NCBI GenBank assembly: GCA_030064915.1
Contig: JASJEK010000075.1
Span: 1 to 34,325 of the forward strand
Length of the DNA: 34,325 nt
Source of the DNA: Xenococcaceae cyanobacterium MO_234.B1
GTDB taxonomy: Bacteria > Cyanobacteriota > Cyanobacteriia > Cyanobacteriales > Xenococcaceae
Direction of reading: 5' to 3'
Part shown: positions 26,136 to 34,011 of the stretch, one piece after another
Position numbering within the stretch: the first letter of the stretch is position 1
How the letters are laid out: every line of letters starts with the position of its first letter
The notes under the pieces: generated by a model
What the model was told of the DNA's origin: nothing
Databases searched by the model: none
The model's input: only the letters and a program-made list of their open reading frames with translations
Translations under genes and position numbers: made by a program

Positions 26136-27359
26136 TTAGATCGGATTAGGAGTCATCTTACCCTGAGTTTCACGAACTTTTCCCTGAACTTTAGCCTTAG
26201 AGGGCATATTTTCAGCGATCGCTTCATGAATTTTCTCGATCTCAACAGGTTTGGCCACAAAGGCATTAGCTCCTACAACTTTAGCTCTGACGCGATCTAC
26301 TATCCCATCATTTCCCGTGAGAATAACGATAGGAATATTTTTGAGTTTAGAGACTCTTTTAATCTGAGAACAAATTTCGTAGCCATTGACAATCGGCATC
26401 CCAATATCGAGAAAAATCAAATCAGGATCAGCAGCAATTAAGCCAGGAACAGCTTGGAGAGCTTGTTGAATTCCGACAAACCTGTATCCTGCTTTAGTGA
26501 TAATTTGCTCCATAATGTTACAAATTTGGGGACTATCATCAATGCAAGCAATTAAGGGTTTATTAACAGAATTTTGTGATTTAGGAGAATTAGGCTCTTG
26601 AACTTGAAGATTAGGGGGTTCAATATCATCAATAACTAATAGATCTAGTAGCCCTTGATTAATATAGGGAACTAGAGAAGAGGTTAGTTTGCGTACCTCT
26701 TTGTTCATCCGCGCGGATAAATCGAGAAGAGTTCTTTGACCATCCAGCAGTCTGAGAAAATTTTGAAAGACGATACCAGAAACTTCTTCTCGTAATCTCT
26801 CTTGCTGTTTCATCTTGGGAGCTAGATGAGGAGACCATTTTCCTAGTCCTTTTTCTTGCCAAATTAACCATGCTTGTTCCGACTCTGCCAGTACTTCTTC
26901 GATATTGACTAGAGAAATGGACATTTGTAAGCCAGATGTCAAGAAAGATGAGGTAGATGCAGTTTCAGGTGTAATCTTTAGAGGACCTTGACTTTCATGT
27001 TGTAAGAGATCGAAGAAAACCTCATTAGCTCTGGTTTTGATTACTTCTGCTGCTTGTTCTCGTTGCAGTAATTTTCTTTGTAATAAAACTGTTAAAACGT
27101 AATAGTCTCCACATTTAAATTTTGCATCCTTTCTGAGTTGAAGATTGTTCCAATTAACTTGAGGACAATATTTATCTAGTAATCTTTTCCATGAACGATG
27201 GGGATGAATTCCGCCGTCAGTCCAAACTAATCTCCCTAAACAAAGATAAAGTGACCACTCAATTCCTGTGGAAGATTGTATTTTGACTTGGCCTGTAAAT
27301 TGTTTTTGTTTGATAAACATTAACTTATTTGCTAATTGACTATTAGATTTATGCACCAT
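26136..27359 (-). CDS. PatA-type response regulator (PixG/HmpA-like)
   Basis: A 407-residue protein, first gene of the Pix-type operon. Residues ~1-245 are the PATAN region (FTGQVKIQS, SLYLCLGRLVWTDGG, HPHRSWKRLL). Residues ~267-390 are an intact receiver: CIDDS with Asp274-275, phosphoacceptor Asp318 (LIFLDIGMPIVNGYEIC), Thr of ILTGND, and Lys of VAKPVE. PatA/PixG proteins act with PilB/PilT-linked machinery to set pilus position and direction of movement. The paralogue at 13464 shares most motifs but has lost the phosphorylation residues. The gap to the CheY gene (577 bases) is filled with repeats, so internal promoters are likely. Confidence 0.92.
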   Translation of the reverse strand: MVHKSNSQLANKLMFIKQKQFTGQVKIQSSTGIEWSLYLCLGRLVWTDGGIHPHRSWKRLLDKYCPQVNWNNLQLRKDAKFKCGDYYVLTVLLQRKLLQREQAAEVIKTRANEVFFDLLQHESQGPLKITPETASTSSFLTSGLQMSISLVNIEEVLAESEQAWLIWQEKGLGKWSPHLAPKMKQQERLREEVSGIVFQNFLRLLDGQRTLLDLSARMNKEVRKLTSSLVPYINQGLLDLLVIDDIEPPNLQVQEPNSPKSQNSVNKPLIACIDDSPQICNIMEQIITKAGYRFVGIQQALQAVPGLIAADPDLIFLDIGMPIVNGYEICSQIKRVSKLKNIPIVILTGNDGIVDRVRAKVVGANAFVAKPVEIEKIHEAIAENMPSKAKVQGKVRETQGKMTPNPI

Positions 27360-27810
27360 AACAAAACCACGCTTTTATTACTTTTATAGATACTCAAACA
27401 AAATATCAGTTGCTATGAAATAACTTTGATTTATTCCCAGAGCGAACTTTTAATCTTAGCTGGTATTATTATGGCATAGAGTTTTTTAAAATACTGAAAA
27501 ACTGAGATTAGAATTTATAACTATATCCTATAATATTATCTATTAAAAATTAGTAAAAATACTGATTTACTGAATTTTAATTACTATTATCTCAGGGATA
27601 TTACATACAGGACTTCAACGACATAGCATGAAATGCACGAGAACTTATATTGTTAGGATAAGTTACTCTACAAACTTAAAGTCCTGCTGGTAATAATAGC
27701 AGCGAACGAACCAGTATAGTCTTTGAATAAATACGAGACCTAAATGAGAAAGTTTCAGGCTTTCTTGCCAAAAGTTTCGTAGTGTAAACAATATTTTGGA
27801 GAATCGATCA
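27360..27810. other. Divergent intergenic region
   Basis: About 450 AT-rich bases between the PatA-like operon (minus) and the hydrolase remnant (plus). It holds the promoter of the chemosensory operon by position. An inverted repeat CAGGACTT (27608-27615) / AAGTCCTG (27679-27686) brackets 63 bases and could be a small MITE or a structured leader. A good ribosome binding site (GGAG, 27797-27800) serves the ATG at 27811. No gene was recognised. Confidence 0.35.
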
Positions 27811-28014
27811 ATGAGTATTTCTGACTCGGCAGTAAATAGTAATTCAGAGTGGCATTCTTGGGAGAAAGGCAACTTTAAAATATATCAATCAGGAATTCAT
27901 AAAGAAGGTGACTACATTCGAGTATATGCTCCCTTAAAAAATATTGAGGTTCCAGTAGCAATTTTGCACGGAGTTGATGACAAAATTGTTAAACCAAAAG
28001 AATGGGTCAAACCC
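27811..28014 (+). pseudogene. Alpha/beta hydrolase remnant (internal deletion)
   Basis: From ATG 27811 the frame gives SEWHSWEKGNFKIYQSGIHK, then YIRVYAPLKNIEVPVAILHG and VDDKIVKPKEW. The first part looks like the start of a large hydrolase. VPVAILHGVDDKIVKP is the strand with the catalytic Asp that normally lies ~150-200 residues later (PVLLIHG-x-DD-x-IVP). The nucleophile elbow G-x-S-x-G and the C-terminal His are absent. The gene was therefore shortened internally, then cut by the end of an IS1634-like element whose sequence begins near 28015. Its last residues are read from that element. Confidence 0.55.
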
Positions 28015-28277
28015 ATTGATAATTTCTACTATTCCTAGTTCATCCACAATTTCGGCTACTAATCCCAAATGGTCGAGATTTTTGACTTGAATTTCCCCAT
28101 TTATTGGTGTCATTTATTGGTAGCAATTAAGATTCCGCAATAGTCTCTTAAACCCATGAAATCTCTCTTGACCCAAATTATGACTCAACTCAAACATTAG
28201 TACTATTTGCCGTCTAGATTGATTATCATTCTCAGGTAATGAGTTGTGACACTTTAGGGTGCGGAAGATGGGTTATC
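28015..28277 (-). mobile_element. IS1634-like (DUF4277) element, left-end remnant
   Basis: On the minus strand from ATG 28113 the frame reads VKNLDHLGLVAEIVDELGIV then EIIN, the conserved start of DUF4277/IS1634 transposases (..venLDHLGLVAgiiDElgl...iN). It stops matching near 28015. The remaining 160 bases to about 28277 would be the element's 5' non-coding end, finishing at GATAACCCATCTTCCGCACC on the minus strand. Only this end survives. It separates the hydrolase remnant from the photoreceptor kinase. Confidence 0.62.
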
Positions 28278-28479
28278 ATGTTAACTGGGCAAGAAAATGA
28301 AGCAATTGAGGCAAAGGCAATGAAAAGTCAAAAATAAACAACAACAAAAACTAACAGCAAATATAGCTTTACGAATTCGTCAATCTCTTAATTTACAAGA
28401 TATTCTCGATATCGCAGTTAGGGAAGTCCAAAAATTACTGGATTGCGATCGCGTTGTAGTTTATCGTTTTGCTGCTGAT
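28278..28479 (+). pseudogene. 5' part of the photoreceptor kinase gene, disrupted frame
   Basis: The GAF domain of the kinase continues upstream of 28480 in the same frame ([20 protein letters not shown], then [18 protein letters not shown]) as far as an in-frame TGA near 28321, with no ATG, GTG or TTG. A frame starting at ATG 28278 gives [19 protein letters not shown] and stops at TAA in an A-run (CAAAAATAA). One extra A there would join the two frames into a plausible linker plus GAF start. Either a single-base deletion broke the gene, or translation starts at a non-standard codon. Confidence 0.6.
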
Positions 28480-30453
28480 ATGACTGGAGATATTGTCGCC
28501 GAATCAGTCAAATCTGGCTGGAGAAAGGCGCTTGGGACGAAAATAATCGATACTTGTTTTCAAACCCAGGGGGCAGATAAGTATCGACGGGGCGAAACAA
28601 TGGCAATTAATGATGTTTATGCAGCCGAGCTTAGTCAATGTCATGTCAAGCTTTTGGCAGAATTTCAAGTCAAAGCCAACGCCATAGTCCCAATCCTCTC
28701 TCTATCTCCCTCTTCTCCTTCTAATTTTAGTAATTCTCATCTTTGGGGATTACTTATTGCCCATCATTCTTATCGCACTCATCAGTGGCAAAAAGACGAA
28801 ATTGAATTACTCAATAAGTTGGCAGTACATTTAGCGATCGCAATTCAACAAGCAGAACTATTAAATAATCTTAAAAATGAGCTAAATCGACGCCAGCAAA
28901 TAGAAGCAGAAATTCAACAAGCAAAGGAAAAACTCCATCAAGCTAATATTCAATTAGAGCAAAGGGTAAAAGAGCGAACCAGAGAACTCTCTCAAGCTAA
29001 ACAAGCTGCTGAGGCTGCTAATGAGGCAAAAGATGCTTTTATTGCTCACATGAGCCATGAATTACGTACCCCGTTAAACAGTATCTTGGGTTTTAGCAGC
29101 ATCTTGCAAAAAGAGGCACATACTACCTCAAAACAACTTCATCACCTCAATATTGTTCATCAATCAGGTCAACATCTCCTGACTCTAATTAACCACATTC
29201 TTGATTTTTCAAAAATATCTGCTAACAAACTGGAATTAGAAACCCAAGATATTAATTTAAGGCAATTTTTCCGGGAAATTATCGAAATTTTCTGTCTCCG
29301 CACTCGACAAAAAGGTTTAGAATTCTTTAGCTACATCTCGCCGTCTCTCCCCACTGTCGTCAATACTGATCCCACCAGGCTACGACAGGTTTTATACAAT
29401 TTACTGGGTAATGCCGTCAAATTTACTAATACTGGTAGAGTGACCCTCAAAGTCGGTTATGTGAAAGATTTTGAGGCAGATTTTGAGGCAGATTTTGAGG
29501 ATAACAATTTCCGTGAGTCTTCCCCGTCCCCTGAACCCTCACCTGTCAAAAAAATTCGCTTTCAAATCGAAGATACAGGAATAGGGATTCCTGCCGATAA
29601 ATTCCCTGCTATTTTTGCTCCTTTTGGACAGTTAAATAGTGATGGAGGAAACAATGAAGGCACTGGTTTGGGATTGACCATTAGCCAAGAAATTATGCAA
29701 CTGATGGGGAGTCAAATCCAACTCGAAAGTCAGGTAGCCCAAGGTAGCAAGTTTTGGTTCGATTTAGAACTGTTGGCAGTAGAGACTAATATCTCTCCCA
29801 ACTTACCAAAGTTTAGCTGTCAAGTTCCCCGTCGTTTGCGTGTACCCCGTAAAATTCTAGTGGTAGATGATAATTATGACAATCGCAGCTTACTGGTTAA
29901 CTATTTACAGCCCTTCGGCTTTACCTTAGCAGAAGCAAATAATGGTCAAGTTGGTTTAGAGATTGCCAAAACCTTTCAACCCGATGCCATTTTAGTAGAT
30001 TGGCTCATGCCCGTAATGGATGGCAAAGAAATGGTTGCTAGGCTCAAACAACAACCTCAGTTGCAGGATTGTCTAGTTGTTATGATTTCTGCTAGTAGTC
30101 AGTCCATAGTTGAGCCATCAGAAGTAGGCTGTCATGAGTTGTTGTCTAAACCAGTAAACTTAAAACAACTAATGGCATTATTAGAGAGTCATTTGCAGCT
30201 AGATTGGCTATCGGGTGAATCCACCACAGAACCCGATAACTCATCGATTCTGGTAACTCCTCCTCAAGAAACATTAATCAAATTATTAGAGTTAACCGAA
30301 CTCGGGGATATGGAAGAGATTGAACAGCAAATAAATTCTCTAGAAGCATTAGATGCCCAATATATTCCTTTTATCAAGCAAATCCGACAGCTTGCTGCCA
30401 GTTTTCAACAGCATCAATTGGAAATTTTTATTAAGAATTTTCTGGAAAATTAA
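28480..30453 (+). CDS. DXCF cyanobacteriochrome hybrid histidine kinase
   Basis: Numbering is from the ATG at 28480, although the GAF fold really begins about 50 residues upstream. The GAF carries Asp-Thr-Cys26-Phe ([10 protein letters not shown]), the DXCF motif, and the canonical bilin Cys54-His55 ([15 protein letters not shown]), with [10 protein letters not shown] after it. This pair defines DXCF cyanobacteriochromes, which usually sense violet/blue against green or orange light. A coiled coil leads to HisKA with His193 ([10 protein letters not shown]), an ATPase domain ([18 protein letters not shown]), then a receiver with Asp507 ([16 protein letters not shown]) and Lys in LSKPVN. The last ~65 residues are helical, like an Hpt without its His. 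It should be a soluble light-regulated kinase. It stands next to the Pix-type operon, a natural output target. If 28480 is the true start, the GAF lacks its first strand and helix. Confidence 0.87.
   Translation: MTGDIVAESVKSGWRKALGTKIIDTCFQTQGADKYRRGETMAINDVYAAELSQCHVKLLAEFQVKANAIVPILSLSPSSPSNFSNSHLWGLLIAHHSYRTHQWQKDEIELLNKLAVHLAIAIQQAELLNNLKNELNRRQQIEAEIQQAKEKLHQANIQLEQRVKERTRELSQAKQAAEAANEAKDAFIAHMSHELRTPLNSILGFSSILQKEAHTTSKQLHHLNIVHQSGQHLLTLINHILDFSKISANKLELETQDINLRQFFREIIEIFCLRTRQKGLEFFSYISPSLPTVVNTDPTRLRQVLYNLLGNAVKFTNTGRVTLKVGYVKDFEADFEADFEDNNFRESSPSPEPSPVKKIRFQIEDTGIGIPADKFPAIFAPFGQLNSDGGNNEGTGLGLTISQEIMQLMGSQIQLESQVAQGSKFWFDLELLAVETNISPNLPKFSCQVPRRLRVPRKILVVDDNYDNRSLLVNYLQPFGFTLAEANNGQVGLEIAKTFQPDAILVDWLMPVMDGKEMVARLKQQPQLQDCLVVMISASSQSIVEPSEVGCHELLSKPVNLKQLMALLESHLQLDWLSGESTTEPDNSSILVTPPQETLIKLLELTELGDMEEIEQQINSLEALDAQYIPFIKQIRQLAASFQQHQLEIFIKNFLEN
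29467..29501 (+). repeat. In-frame 12-bp tandem repeat in the kinase gene
   Basis: GATTTTGAGGCA is repeated almost three times, encoding [12 protein letters not shown] within the ATPase domain, between the NAVKF strand and DTGIGIP. It lies in a loop and lengthens it by whole codons. Confidence 0.8.
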
Positions 30454-30720
30454 GTATTATTGCTCACTAAATTTTCAACTAAATTGCTAGATTTTTCCGA
30501 TTTTTATTGAACAATCGTAGGATTAAAGACAGTAAACAAAGTGTTTTTACTGAGCTAACTAGAACTCTTGCAAAAGTTTTTTGTGATATCACCGATTTTC
30601 ATGTTACGAAAAGAGGCTAACAATTCAGGAACGAGAATCTCCAGAAATGATCAGCCTTCGTCCGTCAAAAATTCGAGAAGGTTTTTCCCGAAATTTTTGA
30701 GTAGGGGGAAAACTAGCGAA
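30454..30720. other. Gap between the photoreceptor kinase and the transposon
   Basis: No supported gene. A weak frame near 30555-30620 reads TLAKVFCDITDFHVTKRG and could be the start of a lost transposase, but I cannot place it. The last 20 bases (30701-30720) are the inverted match of 33153-33172, across the transposon. Confidence 0.35.
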
Positions 30721-30815
30721 GATACTGTTGGCGAAAGTAATCAGTTCAAACTTCAAGCGTAATATAAAAGCGAGGTAATTAGTACAAATGATTGGGTAAG
30801 ATGGCAGACAAGTTC

Positions 30816-30868
30816 TCAAGTATTACATGGAAGAGGTAAGTGGAACTAATTTCCCATGTAATACATGG
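30816..30868. promoter_or_regulatory. Two palindromic operator-like sites before the transposase
   Basis: TCAAGTATTACATGG (30816-30830) and CCATGTAATACATGG (30854-30868, the near-perfect palindrome) lie 46-99 bases before the ATG at 30915, where a promoter would be. They sit 96-110 and 134-148 bases from the left transposon end, mirroring the pair at the right end. Confidence 0.65.
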
Positions 30869-30914
30869 AAAGAATCGATATCCTGAAAGTAGAAATTTGG
30901 GATAAATCAAGTTA

Positions 30915-32573
30915 ATGTCGTTACATCCACAACCGATTCCACCAGTGCCAGAAGCAACCGCACGAATTGCCCGTGCTGCTTTCCCCAAAGGTAATATTTA
31001 CATTAAGATTCGAGATACTTTGGGTAGTATTTACGTTGATGAGGACTTTGCTGATTTATTTTCAGTGAAAGGTCAACCTGCTCAGTCACCTTGGAGATTA
31101 GCTTTAATCTCTGTCATGCAGTACATGGAAAACCTATCAGACCGTCAAGCGTGCCGTCTGCAGTCAGAGGAAGAATTGATTGGAAATATGCACTTTCTCT
31201 GCCTTTAGAAGACTCTGGGTTTGATTTTTCTGCTTTGAGTGAATTTCGGAAACGTTTGATTGAAGGGAGTTCTGAAGAACTGTTATTAAACCGAATCTTA
31301 GAGAAATTAAGAGAAAAAGAATTAATTAAAGAGCATAAGCGACAACGTACTGATTCGACACATATTTTGGCAGCTATTCGCCCTCTCAATCGCTTAGAAA
31401 CCTTGGGGGAGACAATGCGGGCAGCCCTCAATAGTTTGGCGATCGCTGCTCCTGATTGGTTAGCCAAACGCCTCAAGAAAGATTGGTTTGACCGTTATGG
31501 AAGAAGAGTCGAAAATTACCGTCTGCCTAAACTCGATTCCGAACGAGCAAATTTAGGCAATCAAATAGGAGAAGATGGTTTTAATTTACTCAACAAAATT
31601 TATGCTCAAAATGCTCCAGAATGGCTACGTTACATTCCTGCTGTAGAAATTCTGCGACAAGTTTGGGTTCAACAATTTTATGCTCCTGTTGAGGGAAAAG
31701 TGAAATGGCGTAAGCCTAAAGATATGCCTCCCTCAACCATAGCCATTCATTCACCCTATGATGTGGAGGCTCACTATAGTTCTAAAAGAAGTGTTAATTG
31801 GGTTGGCTATAAGGCTCATGTAACTGAAATCTGTGATGAAGACACGCCACACTTCATTACTGATGTTCAGACAACTTTATCTACTGTCACCGATGAAGCA
31901 GTAGTTGAACCAATTCATCACGCCCTACTTGAGAAATCGCTACTCCCAGAGGAACACTTGATGGATTTGGGTTATATTACCGCAGGACATTTAGTTTCTT
32001 CTCAAGAAAATTATGGCATTGAATTAATTGGTCCAGTACGCAACGATCCTACTTGGCAAGCCAAACACCATCCTAAATTTGCCAATTCTAATTTTCAAAT
32101 AGATTGGGACAAGCAAGTAGCTATTTGCCCTAGAAAACATCAAAGTAAAGGATGGATTGAAAAAACCGATTCTAAGGGACAGCCCATAATTCATATCAGA
32201 TTTTCTCAATCTAACTGCTCCCCTTGCCCTTCTCGTAGTCGATGCACCCGTGCTAAAACCGAACCAAGAGGGCTGACTATTCATCCGAAACAAGAATACA
32301 TTGCGCTTCATCATCGTCGTGAAATTCAACAGACTCCTGAATTTCTCAAAACTTATAATCAGAGAGCAGGAATTGAAGGTACGATATCTCAAGGTGTCAG
32401 ACGTTCAGCTTTGCGTCAATCTCGCACTAATTGGTTTAGCTAAAACTCATCTACAACATATCTTGATGGCTGTTGGGCTGAATTTGTGTCGTCTCAATGA
32501 TTGGTTGAATGGTATTCCCCTTGCACCTACTCGTTATTCTCGATTTATGCGCCTCAAACCCAAAACTAGCTAA
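30915..32573 (+). pseudogene. IS1182-like DDE transposase, two frameshifts
   Basis: The start MSLHPQPIPPVPEATARIAR, then DLFSVKGQPAQSPWRLALIS and VMQYMENLSDRQA, is the N-terminal domain of IS1182/DUF772 transposases. At about 31150 the frame shifts, and VRGRIDWKYALSLPLEDSGF continues. Catalytic residues are visible: TDSTHILAAI (first Asp), EEHLMDLGYITAGH (second Asp) and AGIEGTISQG (Glu). A cysteine cluster CSPCPSRSRC precedes the last part. At about 32430 a one-base change (CGCACTAATTGG) shifts the frame again, after which GLAKTHLQHILMAVGLNLCR and PTRYSRF complete the protein at 32573. Apart from the two shifts the protein looks full length (~550 residues), so inactivation is recent. It would cut and join at the 43-bp ends. 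Confidence 0.85.
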
Positions 32574-32603
32574 ATTTTCGCCCCTATTTTAACAATTTTT
32601 TCT

Positions 32604-32618
32604 CCATGTATTACTTGG
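32604..32618. promoter_or_regulatory. Palindromic site at the convergent gene ends
   Basis: CCATGTATTACTTGG, the fifth-element motif, overlaps the TAA stop codon of the RHH gene (32611-32613) and follows the transposase stop by 30 bases. Being in neither promoter, it argues for a structural or termination role beside any operator role. Confidence 0.55.
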
Positions 32619-32991
32619 AGGCAACTAAGATAAGTTCAATCAATCGTTTCAAGCTTTTCTTCACTAGCTTGTAGCTAGAAGCTTGTTTACCTAATCTCAA
32701 TTCCTGTAAAACTTTATCAGCTAAAAAATTCAATTCATCTTTATTAAAGGATTTTTGGGCAATTGAGCCGATTTTTAGGGAATTTAGTGGTTCAATTCCC
32801 CGTGAATCTGGAAAAATCTCCTTATTTTGTTGGACTAGATTTTCTAATAAGTCAGCCCTAGTTATACCCCGACATTCCGAAGCCATGCCCAATTTTTTCC
32901 AGGTACTTTCGGTTAATCGAAGAGAACGAACTTGACGATAATCATGGTTTTTTAAGGTGAATTTCCCCTGGATATCTCGTTTGCGCTTCAC
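32611..32991 (-). CDS. Ribbon-helix-helix (CopG-like) DNA-binding protein, transposon passenger
   Basis: A 126-residue basic protein from a GTG start at 32991. After a charged N-terminus (MKRKRDIQGKF), residues ~20-52 read VRSLRLTESTWKKLGMASEC then RGITRADLLENLVQQ. This is a beta strand with alternating R-S-L-R-L followed by two helices with a G-I-T-R-A-D turn, the ribbon-helix-helix fold. The C-terminal half (FNKDELNFLADKVLQELRLG, then KLVKKSLKRLIELI) is helical and basic, probably for oligomerisation. RHH dimers bind short palindromes. Two copies of the element's 15-bp palindrome lie 10-24 and 42-56 bases upstream of this start, and two lie before the transposase, so it probably represses itself and the transposase. 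It lies wholly within the 43-bp inverted repeats. Confidence 0.75.
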   Translation of the reverse strand: MKRKRDIQGKFTLKNHDYRQVRSLRLTESTWKKLGMASECRGITRADLLENLVQQNKEIFPDSRGIEPLNSLKIGSIAQKSFNKDELNFLADKVLQELRLGKQASSYKLVKKSLKRLIELILVASK

Positions 32992-33000
32992 GGTGTTTGT

Positions 33001-33047
33001 CCATGTATTTCATGGATAAAGTTTAACACTTACCTTGTATTACTTGG
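33001..33047. promoter_or_regulatory. Two palindromic operator-like sites before the RHH gene
   Basis: CCATGTATTTCATGG (33001-33015) and CCTTGTATTACTTGG (33033-33047) lie just upstream of the minus-strand GTG start at 32991. The near one would overlap the ribosome binding region, fitting autorepression. They are 138-152 and 106-120 bases from the right transposon end, almost the mirror of the left pair. Confidence 0.65.
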
Positions 33048-33177
33048 AAGTAAGCCATAGTTCTTTTTGTTTGTCACCTAGGTTTTTTGTACTAATCAGC
33101 TTAGATAAGATTACGCTTGAAGTTTGAACTGATTACTTTCGCCAACAGTATCTTCGCTAGTTCTACCCCTACAAGAG

Positions 33178-33912
33178 GTGCTCAATAATCAGAAACCAGA
33201 GGTTGTCAAGTATCTACTCAGCAGCGCGATCGCGGATAATTTCTGCGCTCCCCTATGTAATGCTCTCGGTGGGTTAGTTGCAGAAGCGGGTAGGAAAAAT
33301 ATCAGTGGAGAAGCCTTTCTTGATTGGTTGCAGGAGACCAATATGTTCGTGATTTCTCTGGACGAGGAACATAAATGGTTTCGCTATCACCATCTGTTTC
33401 AAGATTTATTGCGTGAGCAAGCAATGCGAAGATACGGCAATGATGCGATCGCCGAGTTGCACCGTCGAGCTAGTGAGTGGTTCGAGAGGGAAGGGTTCTG
33501 GAAAGAGGCGATCAAACATGCCCTGGCAACAGGAGACATAGAGAAAGCAGCAGAGCTTGGGGAAAAGAACGCATATTTAGCAGTAGGAGCCAGCAAAGCG
33601 AAAGTCATCAAGCTGAAGCAGAAGTCTAATCGTGAGAGCCTGGGTGTAAAAAACACCTCCTTGGGGAACTCTCAAGTGTCAACTTATCTCCAACAAATGC
33701 TAATTGAGCCGCTGACAGTGCGCGAGTTTGAAATACTGGAATTCCTCGAACAGGGTTTGTATCAAAAAGAAATTGCTCACAGGCTATACATTTCCACTGA
33801 AACCGTCAAAACTCACTGTAAGCATATCTACCATAAGCTGGGAGTCAAAAATCGCCGGAGTGCGATCAAAAAAAGCTATGCTCTAAATTTGCTAGTATGT
33901 AATGAAACATAA
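33178..33912 (+). pseudogene. MalT/LuxR-type regulator, 5'-truncated and internally deleted
   Basis: The frame (GTG at 33178) starts in the middle of a MalT-like STAND regulator. VVKYLLSSAIADNFCAPLCN, then FLDWLQETNMFVISLDEEHK and WFRYHHLFQDLLREQ are its winged-helix region after the ATPase. ASEWFEREGFWKEAIKHALA opens the superhelical repeat domain. That domain, normally ~300 residues, is cut to about 60. Then the LuxR HTH follows: EPLTVREFEILEFLEQGLYQ, KEIAHRLYISTETVKTHCKH and IYHKLGVKNRRSAI. The whole N-terminal ATPase is missing because the transposon ends at 33152-33172. The intact HTH could still bind DNA if expressed from the transposon end, but the gene is best called a pseudogene. Confidence 0.78.
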
Positions 33913-33986
33913 TTAATTACCCAACCTTCATCAATAAATCCTGCTTCCTACCAACAATCCTGGTAACCAAGGTTGGGTAATTAATT
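33911..33986. repeat. 76-bp hairpin element with an 18-bp perfect stem
   Basis: AATTAATTACCCAACCTT (33911-33928) is exactly inverted at 33969-33986, around a 40-base interior with a smaller CAGGATTG-type fold. It starts within the stop codon of the LuxR remnant and is followed by TTTTGT. It could serve as a terminator or be a MITE. Confidence 0.7.
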
Positions 33987-34011
33987 TTGTCTAGGTACTT
34001 ACCACTAACTA

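Larger units (their letters stand above)
30721..33152. mobile_element. IS1182-like transposon with passenger RHH gene
   Basis: Perfect 43-bp terminal inverted repeats (30721-30763 and 33110-33152) start GATACTGTTGGCGAAAGTAA and end in CAAGCGTAAT. Weaker similarity continues inward (ATTAGTACAAA on both sides). Inside are a twice-frameshifted IS1182-like transposase (plus) and a convergent ribbon-helix-helix gene (minus). Five 15-bp palindromes of the type CCATGTATTACATGG lie at 30816, 30854, 32604, 33001 and 33033. The flanks AACTAGCGAA / TTCGCTAGTT form a perfect inverted repeat rather than a direct target duplication, and the match runs 18 of 20 bases out to 30701 and 33172. The element has truncated a LuxR-type gene on its right. 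Confidence 0.85.

Noticed and set aside
27663-27872. A 69-codon minus-strand frame
   Set aside because: It overlaps the promoter side and start of the hydrolase remnant, lacks a ribosome binding site and has no recognisable features.
30625-30819. A minus-strand frame containing FANSIFASFP, like the GumC fragment at 11316
   Set aside because: The shared peptide comes only from the common inverted repeat plus TTCGCT flank read in the same frame, not from protein homology.
31115-31130. A sixth palindrome-like site (TCATGCAGTACATGG) in the transposase gene
   Set aside because: It departs from the consensus in the centre and encodes the conserved VMQYMENLS motif, so it is best explained by coding constraint.
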